A stretch of 64,000 nt of DNA from Paralithodes platypus. Taxonomy: Eukaryota; Arthropoda; Malacostraca; Decapoda; Lithodidae. The stretch lies in the NCBI GenBank assembly GCA_032716605.1, contig CM064530.1, forward strand, positions 9,479,267-9,543,266, given 5' to 3'. Below are positions 22,306 through 31,730 of this stretch, one piece after another; the stretch's first letter is position 1; every line of letters starts with the position of its first letter. The notes below the pieces were generated by a model, which was not told where the DNA came from, did not search any database, and worked only from the letters and a program-made list of their open reading frames with translations. The position numbers were made by a program, and so were the translations under genes.

Positions 22306-24789
22306 TTTGATAAATAGTGTAGAAATCGGGGACCACCTTGGAAATAGTGATCACAATTCTGTGTATTTTAATATACAATGGAAAGGTAATATCAGAGAGA
22401 ATACAACATTAATACCTGACTTCAGAAAAGCCAATTATGGTGGGTTAAGAGAAGCCCTGTTAGCGGACCCTATGGTCAAAAAATTAAGTCGATCCAGGTG
22501 TCCAAATGAGTGTATCCTTTCTCAGGCACCTGTCATCTTAAGTCAGGAGGAGACGTCAAACTTGGTAGATACATACGATAATTTTATCAAGTCAGTATTC
22601 AATGCGCAAAATAAATATATCCCCAAAAGAAAATTTAGATCAACACAGAACCAACCCAAATGGATGAATAATAGACTATTAGATCTTCTAGGAAAAAAGA
22701 GAGGAATATATAGAAAAATTAAAAAAGGCGAAATTCACCTACTTGCTTACTATCAGAATCTATCACGACAGGTAAAAAAGGATATTAGTAAAGAAAAAAG
22801 AAATTATGAAATTAAGGTTGCCAATGATTCAAAAAATAATCCTAAAGCTTTTACCAACTATATAAATCCAAGGTTAGAGATGTAATTGGTCCCCTTAAAA
22901 CTTCGATAGGAAAATTGACAGAAAGTGATTTAGAAATGTGCAGTACATTAAATAGTCAATTTCTTTCCGTTTTCACTAATGAAAATTTGGCACAGTTTCC
23001 AGAAGTCCGTAAGGTATACAGCGATAGTATAGAAAATAGGTTAAGTACGGTTACTATAAGTAGAAATGATGTGGTTAAGGAAATTGACAGACTGAAACCT
23101 CATAAATCGCCTGGTCCTGATGAGGTATATGCTAGAGTATTAAAAGAATGCAGAGATGAGTTAAGTTATCCACTAACATTTCTATTTAACAAGTCATTAG
23201 AAACAGGTATAGTTCCAGAAGCTTGGAAGCTTGCAAATGTAGTTCCGATCTTCAAAAAAGGTGATAAATCAATAGCATCCAATTACCGTCCCATTAGTCT
23301 CACTTCAATCATAGGAAAACTACTAGAGTCAATTATTGCTAGGAAAATGAGAAACCACTTAGAAACATTTAACTTAATCAATTCTTCTCAGCATGGATTC
23401 ACTCAGGGACGGTCTTGCCTTACTAATTTGCTTAGTTTTTTCTCAGAGGTATATGAAGCAGTAGATAATGACAAGTCATATGATATTATATATTTAGATT
23501 TCAGTAAAGCTTTCGACAGAGTCCCTCATGAGAGATTGATGAGAAAGGTTGAGGCACATGGAATAGGTGGGGCGTTGTTAGGATGGATTAGGTCATGGCT
23601 AATTGGTAGGAAGCAGAGAGTCAGCATTAATGGTACCAAGTCAGAATGGGGAGCAGTCAAAAGTGGTGTCCCCCAGGGATCGGTATTAGGTCCCCTGTTG
23701 TTTCTTATATACATAAATGACCTAGATTTAGGTATAACTAGTAGGATAAGTAAATTCGCAGACGATACTAAAATAGGGAGATCAATTGATTCAGATAGCG
23801 ATATAGAGTGCCTCCAAAGGGATCTAGATACCTTACATGAATGGTCAGTAAATTGGCAGATGAAGTTTAACATTGACAAATGCAAGGTATTAAAGATAGG
23901 GAAGATGCAAAAAAATGTTAAATATAAACTAGCTAATTTAGAATTAGAAAATTCAGACTGCGAGAAAGATCTAGGTGTGTTTATTAGCAATGATTTGAAG
24001 CCTAGAAAACAGTGTATAAGCGTTCGTAATAAGGCAAACAGGATTCTCGGGTTCATCTCTAGGAGTGTGAGTAACAGAACTGCTGATGTTATCTTAAAAC
24101 TTTACTTGTCATTAGTGAGACCCCATATGGATTATGCTGTCCAATTTTGGTGTCCTTATTACAGAATGGACATAGATTCATTGGAGAGAGTACAGCGTAG
24201 AATGACAAAAATGATCCATAATATTAGAAATCTTTCGTATGAAGAAAGGTTGAAGAAATTAGGTTTACATTCGTTAGAGAGACGCAGAGTTAGAGGGGAT
24301 ATGATAGAGGTGTTCAAGTGGGTTAGTGGGATTAACAAAGGGGACATGGCAAATGTACTAAAGCTCAGTGATAGCGAAAGAACTCGTACCAATGGTTTCA
24401 AATTAGATAAATTTCGTTTCAGAAAAGATATAGGCAAGTATTGGTTTGGTAACAGAGTTGTAGACGGGTGGAATGGACTACCAAGTGCTATAGTGGGATC
24501 TAAAACTGTAGGGAGCTTTAAGATAAAATTGGATAAGCATATGGACGAGAAGGGTTGGGTGTGAAGGGGGATCAGCCGGGTTGGGCCAATCAGCGCTCTG
24601 CAGACCTCCATAATCCTGCGTTAATCTCTAACCGTTTTGGTAAGATGATCCTCAGGGTATTAGAGTGTGAAGCCTATAATTGGGCTTTGTAATGAATTGG
24701 GGTTGTGTGGGACAGGGATCTGCCTTGCTTAGGCCAATCGGCTTTCTGCAGACTCCCATTTTCTTATGTTCTTATGTTCTTATGTTCTT
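22306..24789 (+). mobile_element. LINE-B copy 2, inserted in the DIRS-like element
   Basis: A 5'-truncated CR1/L2-like LINE beginning in the end of the APE endonuclease (GDHLGNSDHNSVYF, 22330) and ending with a TTCTTATG repeat tail (24770-24789). One TAA at about 22883 separates the endonuclease/linker segment from the RT ORF. GC content is far lower than in the flanking DIRS sequence, which makes both edges easy to see. No convincing target-site duplication was found. Confidence 0.93.
22915..24564 (+). CDS. LINE-B reverse transcriptase ORF, 549 aa, intact RT core
   Basis: Reverse transcriptase of a CR1/L2-like LINE. Motifs in order: KSPGPDE (64-70), NYRPISLTS (123-131), GFTQGRS (161-167), LDFSKAFDRVPH (194-205), [14 protein letters not shown] (250-263), the catalytic FADD (281-284), then the thumb/C-terminal region with VRPHMDYAVQFWCPYY and ERVQRRMTKM. 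The ORF is uninterrupted, but it lacks the N-terminal endonuclease because a stop lies just upstream at 22883; the first Met is only the first in the open stretch. FADD in place of YADD is common in this group. It is nested within and unrelated to the DIRS genes around it. Confidence 0.92.
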   Translation: MTESDLEMCSTLNSQFLSVFTNENLAQFPEVRKVYSDSIENRLSTVTISRNDVVKEIDRLKPHKSPGPDEVYARVLKECRDELSYPLTFLFNKSLETGIVPEAWKLANVVPIFKKGDKSIASNYRPISLTSIIGKLLESIIARKMRNHLETFNLINSSQHGFTQGRSCLTNLLSFFSEVYEAVDNDKSYDIIYLDFSKAFDRVPHERLMRKVEAHGIGGALLGWIRSWLIGRKQRVSINGTKSEWGAVKSGVPQGSVLGPLLFLIYINDLDLGITSRISKFADDTKIGRSIDSDSDIECLQRDLDTLHEWSVNWQMKFNIDKCKVLKIGKMQKNVKYKLANLELENSDCEKDLGVFISNDLKPRKQCISVRNKANRILGFISRSVSNRTADVILKLYLSLVRPHMDYAVQFWCPYYRMDIDSLERVQRRMTKMIHNIRNLSYEERLKKLGLHSLERRRVRGDMIEVFKWVSGINKGDMANVLKLSDSERTRTNGFKLDKFRFRKDIGKYWFGNRVVDGWNGLPSAIVGSKTVGSFKIKLDKHMDEKGWV

Positions 24790-27705
24790 CTCGCCTGGGC
24801 GTACCGGGTCGCTCCCCTCCTCTCGGGTGCTCCCTCGGGTTGTTTTCGCCCTTGCGCCCCTCGGTAGCCGCGAGGGACGTTGGGGGCGGCGGGTTGCGCG
24901 GAGGGTTCTCACCTGGAGGTGGACGTCCGGACCCCCACTCCGCTCTTGTCACCGACAACGGCCCATCTCTTCAGAGGTGGCCCACGTGTTCACTTCCATG
25001 CCCGAGCTGGGTAGCGTCGAGGGAGTTGACCGCCGGTCACCCGGTTTTCCTCTCCCGTGTCTTTCTGGTTCCGTCGCCGACCTGCGACGCGATGCGACCG
25101 GTGGTGGATCTGTTGGCCCTCAACGGGCACATCGTGCACACACGGTTTCGGATGCTGCCGGTACCCCTGGTACGCCTGGCCCTGTGCCCTCTGTCGTGGG
25201 TAGTGTCGCTGGCCCTCCAGGATGTGTCTTGGCTCGTTCCTCTCCATCCTCGCTTCCAGCGATTCTTGGCCGTTCGGACTTCCGATCGTGTGTTCCTGTT
25301 CGACGGCCTTCCCTTCGGTCTCCACATCGCGCCGCAGATCTTCTCCGCACTGGTGGGGCAGGCTCTGGGTCCTCTCCTCAGGAGCGGGCTCCAGCTCCTG
25401 TTTTCCTTGGCCGTTTGGTTGGTAGTTTCCGACGCCCTAGGCCTGTGCATTGGCGACGCCCTCACAATCGTTCGCGACATCGCACGGTTAGGGTTCCCCT
25501 TCGATGTTCCCAAGTCACGCTTGACCCCGTCGCGTGTCGTGCCATGGGTCGGTCTCGCATGGGTTTTGTCCGGCGCTACGGTGACCCGGGGTCTGCCGGC
25601 CGCGGTGCACCTTCGGTGGACGGTCCTCGCCGTGTTGCACTCGGTCTCCCTCCCGGGGTGGCTCTGGGTCTCGTTCGTGGGTTCGCTGCATTGGGCCGCT
25701 CTGCCCCTTCCATTAGGGAGCCTCTGGCTACGCCGCCTCCTCCTCATGGGCACCGCGGTGTTTCCGTTGCCCCTATGGATCGGCTCCTGCCGCTCCCGCG
25801 TACCGTTCGCCGGCGCTTCGGTCGCTGGGTTGCTCGGGGCTCGCTCTTTGCGGCTGTGCCCTGGACCGACCCCCCCGCCGACGGTCTGGGTAACCACAGA
25901 TACGTCGAGCGAGGTTGGGTGAGGTTCCCAATCGAACCTGGGACGTCCACTTCCCGGCAGATGGGTGGGTCTCCCTCCTCTTACCTGTCTATGCCCTCGG
26001 ATTGTTGGTTCCTTTGTTCTTCCTGCGGGTCCCCGCGCTGGCCCTTCGGGGTGAGTCGGTGGCCTTCGGGTTGGACACTCAGACAAGCTGTCCCCTGTTT
26101 CCTTATGCGGGGGTCCTCCAGGTCGTTGACTCTATTAGGGGTCTCGGTGGAGTTGTTCTTCCTCGCGGACCGACACCCCTTCTCCTTGCATGCCTCCTCC
26201 CTGCCCGGGCCTGCCACCCTTTGGGCGGCCGCCCTGTCGAGAGGGCAGGGCGTTCTTGTAGAATGGGCGATGAAACGGACTGTGTTCGCCGACCTCGCGG
26301 CTTCCTGAGGTGTTCCGGAGGTCGCCTTGTTCGCATCGGGGGTGCCGCGCCAGTTGCCTCTGGACCTCTCCCTCCGGCCTCGCGCTCCGGGGGGGGGTCC
26401 GGACGCTTTCATGGTCGCCTGGTACTGGTGGCGGTCGATATCCATTTTTCCGCCACCAGACGCGCTGTTGATGTGCCCGGTCTTCGCGAAGCTGCGGCTG
26501 TACCACGGCTGCGTCTGGCTCCTCGCGCCTCTGTGGCCGGCACGGACTTGGTCCGCCCGGTTGCCGCGGTGGTGCCCGGGTCCGGTCCCTCTACCTGTCT
26601 CCGGCTTCCACTTGGGCTAGGTTGGGGTCCTGCGGACCTCTTTGGCCTTCGCATCGTGCTTGTTCATGAGGCACGGTGGCTCCCGGTCCCCGGCCGGGCC
26701 CTGACTGACTTCCTGCAGCGTTCCTGGCCGTCTTCTCCTTGGGGGCCTTACGGGTCCCGCTGGAGGTTTTTTACTAGGTGGCTACAGGCCACTCGCCTGC
26801 CAGTTGGCTCTCCTTCCCTCGTCCTACGCTCCTTGTTTCACCTCTTCCGTACACGTCGCTTTCCAGTCGACGCTATACGTACCCACTTGTCTGCCGTCCG
26901 GGGGGTTCTTTGGGTCCGTCGCTGGGCTGGTCGTTCCGCCACAGGTGCTGGATTCCTTCCTGACGGCTGCCTTCCGGGATTGACCGCCTCCGCGCCAGGT
27001 CTCTCCGCTGTGGGATCTGGGGCGGGCTCTGGTCCTTCTGGCTTCCCCCACGTATACAAGGGCCGCTACGCCGGTTCCGTTGCTCGGGCGTCCACTCTTC
27101 CTTGTCGCTCTGGCCACTGGGGATCGGGTGTCTGCACTAGCGGCATTGTCACGGCCCCGGGACTGCGTCCGATTCTCCCCGTCCTTGCATGGCGTCTCGT
27201 TCGCCTCCTCCCCACCTTTTGTTACCACGCATGGGAGGGAGGCCCCCGTTTTCCAGCCTTTCGCCGTCCAGGCTTTACGGCGTGGGCATCCTCGCCATGT
27301 GTTGTGCCCGGTGTCAGCCTTGCACTCCTCTGTTGCGTCTGTGGCGCCGCCTTCGGGTACTGCTGTGTGGGTGTCTCCTCGGACAGGTGGGAGGCTCTAG
27401 CAGGTGCAGCTGGGCCGCCACGTTTGTCGGACCGTTCGTGCCCGTCACCCTGTTTGTAGGGGTTCTGCGCGCGATGTCAGATCCTTTGCTGCCTCCTTCC
27501 GGTTCCTGCCACGTCGATCCTTCCCTGCCTTCGCCTCCGCGGTTTTGTGGTCTTCTATCAATTCCTTCATCTCCTCCTACCTCTCCGTGTCCAGTGTTCG
27601 ACCCCCTCGGCCGGTGATTGCTCTCGGGGTCGTGTTTCCTGGTGCTCTGGCGAAGATCCCTGGTCTTCCCCCCTTGTCCCTCGTTCTTTTCCTTTGTTTT
27701 ATTTG
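24790..27705 (+). pseudogene. DIRS-like pol: reverse transcriptase, RNase H, tyrosine recombinase (inactivated)
   Basis: The RT frame (24705 phase) reads RPVVDLLALNG (25095), LFDGLPFGLHIAPQIF (25299) and, at the YxDD site, FSLAVWL (25401-25421), so both catalytic aspartates are gone. RNase H begins VWVTTDTSSEVG (25885) and hits TGA at 25920 where TGG is expected. The tyrosine recombinase follows in shifted frames: FLQRSWPSSPWG (26713), VALATGDRVSALAALSR with the first catalytic Arg (27107), CPVSALHSSV (27308), ARDVRSFAAS (the usual His of H-x-x-R is Arg here, about 27470) and WSSINSFISSYL with the nucleophile Tyr (27550). In a live element these make cDNA and integrate it by site-specific recombination. 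This copy is dead. Confidence 0.88.
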
Positions 27706-28080
27706 ACAAAGGGGGGGGGGGGGGGTGTATGGGTTTGCAACACTGGATTGCAAGTTTGGGATTATGTATTGTTCCAGTACATAAGTGTTTTTGCCACATT
27801 GAAAATTGTGTTTTGTTCTTGTGTTCAGTGTTTTTGTTGGTTTTTGAAGAAAAGGGATTTTGGGTACAGTACCTATTTGGTTTCAGACAAGTCTATGTTT
27901 TTGCATTACTATGAATGACGGGCATGTGTTAAAACTGTTCTTTTTAGCTACTCCTCAGTTTTTCACTCTTTTATTAAACTCTCTTGTTTACATTGTGTCT
28001 TTGTCATTCGTAATTTTGTTTTATGCATTGTTTTTTTTTGGTAGGTTGGGCTTGGATGTCCTCCTCCTATTTGTTATGCA

Positions 28081-28193
28081 GCCTTGACGTTGGATTTGCC
28101 AAGACTACTAACAAATTGGGAGGTTTGACGTACCTCCCAACCTACCAAATAGGAAAACCTACTATTTGGTAGTAGTCTTGGAAAATCCAACGT
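28081..28193. repeat. Internal complementary region (ICR) of the DIRS-like element
   Basis: Bases 28081-28116 are the exact reverse complement of the left element end (18088 onwards), including the diagnostic TTTGCC. Bases 28117-28193 are the exact reverse complement of the right element end (ending CCTCCCA at 31151), including TTTTCC. The ICR thus records the junction of the two ends. It contains its own palindromes (TGGGAGG...CCTCCCA; ACCAAATAGGA...CTATTTGGT). Confidence 0.96.
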
Positions 28194-28197
28194 ACAT

Positions 28198-30803
28198 AAT
28201 ACTTACAGTTTCTTACAGTTTCTTACAGTAGATCCTCTGGAAAAAGGCAAACTATGCCTGTGTATCCAGCTCAGTACCAGTGCTTGCACTGCTGCGGTCG
28301 TTCACGGTGTTGGCGGCGGCGGTAGCAGACGCAACATTTTTACTATTCTGTATTTTTGTTTTATAATCAAACTTCAAATCTTGTCTTCCCCATGCTTTAT
28401 CAAGATTACTTTCAAACTCCCTTATTGATTCGGAATCGACTACATACTGGGGCAGTGCGTTCCACTCATTTACCACTCTATCACAAAATGAGTTCTTCGC
28501 CTTCTCAAGCCTATTTCTTTCTTTGTAAATTTTCTTAGAGTGTCCTCTCGTTCTTGTTCCCTCCCGCATCAAGAAGATACCTTCACACACATCCTCATCG
28601 TACTTTCCTGACACTATCTTAAAAGTCTCTATCATATCCCCTCTCTTTCTCCTATATGCCAGTGTCGGAAGTCCCAGTGTCCTCAACCTCTGCTCATAGC
28701 CCGCGTTCTTCAACGTTGGTACCAGCTTGCTAGCTCTTCTCTGCACTTTCTCCACTGCTTCTATATCCTTTACCATATATGGAGCCCACACCTGGTTTGC
28801 ATATTCCAGGTGTGGCCTAACCAGCGCTGTATATAGATTCCTGAAGATTTCTTCGTCAAGTGACACAAATGTCCTCCTTATCAGCCCTACAATTCTATTG
28901 GCTTTGTTTATCTTTTCCGCTAAATGTTCTGAGAAATTTTAACTTATTATCTATCACTACTCCTATATCCTTTTCTGCACTCACTTCCTCCATCGCTTCA
29001 TACATACTGTATCCTACCTTGTCTATCTTGCTGGTCCCAATCCGCATGTACTTGCATTTTTTTGGATGAAAAGGCATTAACCAATGCTCAGACCATCCCT
29101 TCATGCCCTCCACATCTCCTTGAAGCAAACCCATATCTTCCTTACTCCTCACTCTTCTATACAGTTTAGTGTCATCCGCATACAGGTATACCTCACTTCC
29201 ATTAGTTATAACTTCAGGCAAGTCGTTGATAAATATAACGAACAGCAATGGTCCCAACACAGATCCCTGAGGTACCCCACTTGTAATTTCCCTCCACCCC
29301 GAGCCTATTCCATTCACCAATACCCTCTGTCTCCGATCTTTCAGGAAGGCTTCTATCCATTTCACACATTTCTCCCCTATATTATAGCTTCTAACTTTCT
29401 CTATTAACCTTTTATGTGGGACCTTATCGAAGGCCTTCATAAAATCGCAATATACCACGTCTATTACATCACCATCTTCTAGAATTTGCATCCAATCATC
29501 TACCACCTTAATTAGCTGTAGTACCGTCGACCTCCCCGGCAAGAATCCGAACTGTCTCCCACTGAAAAGTTGGTTTGACTTCATATGATCCATTATTCCT
29601 TCTCTAATTACCGTTTCCATTAGTTTACACACAACACTTGTCAAACTGACTGGTCTATAATTCCCTGGGTCATTTCTCTTTCCCTTCTTAAATATAGCTG
29701 TTATGTTCGCCTCTCTCCAGTCCATCGGGATTTGTCCTGTATTAAACGATACCTCAAATAACATTTTCAATGGCTCTACTAACATCTCCCCTCCTTCCTT
29801 TATGATTCTTGGGTGTATCCCATCCGGTCCCGGTGACTTACTTCTATTCATTTTTTCTATAGCCCTTTTTATTCTAGCATGGGAAAACTCTACTAGTTCT
29901 AGTGCCGGTGCCTGTTTGATGGGAATAGTAGGCACTGCATCCTCCGACTCCACTGTTAGTACCCCCCCAAAGTATTTCCCCAGCACCTCTGCTTTCTCCT
30001 TATCAGTCTCCGCTCTACTCCCATCATTCAACCCCCCCACCAGCTCTGGGATCCCTACTCTTCTTGTTAATTTTTCCTGAATGTACTTCCAGAATATTTT
30101 TGGATTATCCTTCACATTTCTAGCTATCTCTCTCTCCCTCTCCTTCACCCCCCTCCTTGTTTCCCACCTTATTTTATTGTTTATTTGTCTGCGTTCCAGA
30201 TCCACTTCCTTAGCCTCTATACTAGACCCCCTGTTCTTTTTTAACAATTTTAATCTTTCCCACAATCGTTTCTTTCTTCTAATCAATATCCAAAGCTTTC
30301 TTTTCATTGGCAATTCTGGGTTAGTTCTTTTCCTCAATTTTGTTTTATCCTTATATTCCCTTACTGGTACACTTTTGGATACAGCATTCTCCAGTTTGAC
30401 TCTAATTTTCCTCCACATTCCTTCAGCGTCTTCACCGTTCAAATATTCCCCCCAGTCAATGTCCAAACACCGTCTCAGCAGCTCATAATCTGCTCTATCA
30501 TACATGTATATTTTTCTATTGCTTTTATTATCCCTCTCCGATTTAATGTTACAACTAAAGCTTATACAGGCATGGTCACTACGACCTATAGGGCTATCCA
30601 CATTAACATGTTCCACTATATCCTCTTCATTGCTAAAAATCAAATCAAGTACACTCCCCTGCGTCCCATCTCTATATCTTGTCATCTCTACAATATGTTG
30701 CGTTAAAAAACAATCTCTCACTTTCTCTATAAACTTATTTTCCAGGCTACCCTCCCTCACGCCGGACCCCTGCCCATCCGCGTTCTTCTGCTGACGTGAG
30801 ATG
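28198..30803 (-). mobile_element. LINE-A copy 3, the longest, inserted in the DIRS-like element
   Basis: A 2.6-kb minus-strand copy with the end of the APE endonuclease, complete RT, C-terminal region and 3' end. The tail on the complementary strand shows repeated CTTACAGTTT (28200-28230). One extra T near 28937 splits the protein into a 621-residue N-terminal ORF and a 204-residue C-terminal ORF. It separates the ICR from the right ITR of the DIRS element and is therefore younger than it. No clear target-site duplication. Confidence 0.93.
28895..30760 (-). CDS. LINE-A endonuclease end plus reverse transcriptase, 621 aa, frameshifted at its C-terminus
   Basis: Motifs in order: endonuclease C-terminus GSVLDLIFSNEED (35-47) and RSDHACISF (60-68); a basic coiled linker (140-215); RT motifs KSPGPDGIHPR (308-318), ANITAIFKKG (351-360), NYRPVSLTS (367-375), GFLPGRST (405-412), CDFMKAFDKVPH (438-449), [14 protein letters not shown] (494-507), and catalytic YADD (527-530). 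The last residues differ from other copies because of a one-base insertion near 28937; the true C-terminus continues in another frame at 28252-28866. It would nick target DNA and reverse-transcribe element RNA. The best RT copy of this family in the window, but 5'-truncated. Confidence 0.92.
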   Translation of the reverse strand: MREGSLENKFIEKVRDCFLTQHIVEMTRYRDGTQGSVLDLIFSNEEDIVEHVNVDSPIGRSDHACISFSCNIKSERDNKSNRKIYMYDRADYELLRRCLDIDWGEYLNGEDAEGMWRKIRVKLENAVSKSVPVREYKDKTKLRKRTNPELPMKRKLWILIRRKKRLWERLKLLKKNRGSSIEAKEVDLERRQINNKIRWETRRGVKEREREIARNVKDNPKIFWKYIQEKLTRRVGIPELVGGLNDGSRAETDKEKAEVLGKYFGGVLTVESEDAVPTIPIKQAPALELVEFSHARIKRAIEKMNRSKSPGPDGIHPRIIKEGGEMLVEPLKMLFEVSFNTGQIPMDWREANITAIFKKGKRNDPGNYRPVSLTSVVCKLMETVIREGIMDHMKSNQLFSGRQFGFLPGRSTVLQLIKVVDDWMQILEDGDVIDVVYCDFMKAFDKVPHKRLIEKVRSYNIGEKCVKWIEAFLKDRRQRVLVNGIGSGWREITSGVPQGSVLGPLLFVIFINDLPEVITNGSEVYLYADDTKLYRRVRSKEDMGLLQGDVEGMKGWSEHWLMPFHPKKCKYMRIGTSKIDKVGYSMYEAMEEVSAEKDIGVVIDNKLKFLRTFSGKDKQSQ

Positions 30804-31151
30804 TGATAACAAGAGAGGGTCGCTCATGCGCACGTTCGACAGGGATCTGCACATGACGGAACACAGGATGGGCCTTAAGCGGTAACTAAGGTAAACCCCT
30901 TTTTCTTCTCTTCTATGCTTTTTTCACCTTCGGTGGTAGTTTTGGTTAATGTACAACGTCTCCTAGAGCAAGATAAGGAGTAGACTCTAGACGTTTTCTT
31001 TTTAACCGCGGTTGGAATGACGACATAGCAGTCAAAATAGACAAGTCGTCATTGCAATTAGGTTAATAGCCTTGACGTTGGATTTTCCAAGACTACTACC
31101 AAATAGTAGGTTTTCCTATTTGGTAGGTTGGGAGGTACGTCAAACCTCCCA
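30804..31151 (-). repeat. Right inverted terminal repeat plus 47-bp extension of the DIRS-like element
   Basis: 30804-31104 is the inverted partner of 18088-18388. The 31105-31151 extension (TAGTAGGTTTTCCTATTTGG through CCTCCCA) is absent from the left end but is found, reverse-complemented, in the ICR, which proves that it belongs to the element. LINE-B resumes at 31152. Confidence 0.95.
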
Positions 31152-31498
31152 GTAAGGTATCTAGATCCCTTTGGAGGCACTCTATATCGCTATCTGAATC
31201 AATTGATCTCCCCATTTTAGTATCGTCTGCAAATTTACTTATCCTACTAGTTATACCTAAAGGTCATTTATGTATATAAGAAACAACAGGGGACCTAATA
31301 CCGATCCCTGGGGGACACCACTTTTGACTGCTCCCCACTCTGACTTGGTACCATTTATGCTGACTCTCTGTTTCCTACCAATTAGCCATGACCTAATCCA
31401 TCCCAACAACGACCCTCCTATTCCATGTGCCTCAACCTTGCTCATCAATCTCTAATGAGGGACTCTGTCGAAAGCTTTACTGAAATCTAAATATATAA
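31152..31498 (-). mobile_element. LINE-B copy 1, 5' half (other side of the DIRS insertion)
   Basis: Minus-strand RT segment with [40 protein letters not shown] and the start of the FADD region. It continues precisely from the 17206-18087 half. It is 5'-truncated at about 31498 (CTAAATATATAA). Confidence 0.93.
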
Positions 31499-31618
31499 GG
31501 TTTTGGAAAGGCATAGGCTAGCCTAAAACCCAAGAATTAAAAAAATCCGAGCCAAGTTTTTGCAAAAGTTAGCTCAGATTTTGCGATTTTTTGTAGGCCC
31601 TAGTTGAAAAAGAATGTT

Positions 31619-31730
31619 AACTTACAGTTTCCTACAGTAGATCCTCTGGAAAAAGGCAAACTAGGCCTGTGTAGTGTGTATCCAGCTCAGTGCCAGTACT
31701 TGCACTACTGCGGTCGTTTACTGCGACAGT
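31619..31730 (-). mobile_element. LINE-A copy 4, terminal 3' fragment
   Basis: Reverse complement of the last about 110 bp of LINE-A (TACAGTAGATCCTCTGG, then the CAGCTCAGTGCCAGTAC segment). It includes a small local duplication (GTAGTGTGTATCC). It joins copia integrase sequence at about 31731. Confidence 0.88.

Larger units (their letters stand above)
18088..31151 (+). mobile_element. DIRS-like tyrosine-recombinase retrotransposon with two nested LINEs
   Basis: A 13,064-bp insertion in LINE-B bounded by inverted terminal repeats (left 18088-18388, right 30804-31104 plus a 47-bp right extension). Between them lie a Cys-rich gag-like region, a DIRS/Ngaro-type RT, an RNase H start, a tyrosine recombinase, and an internal complementary region (28081-28193) that is the reverse complement of the joined left and right ends. 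This is the textbook DIRS layout. Removing nested LINE-B (about 2.48 kb) and LINE-A (about 2.6 kb) leaves about 8.0 kb. No target-site duplication flanks it, as expected for tyrosine-recombinase elements that integrate from a circle. DIRS elements are known in decapods; whether this family has been described cannot be told here. The coding regions are decayed. Confidence 0.95.
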
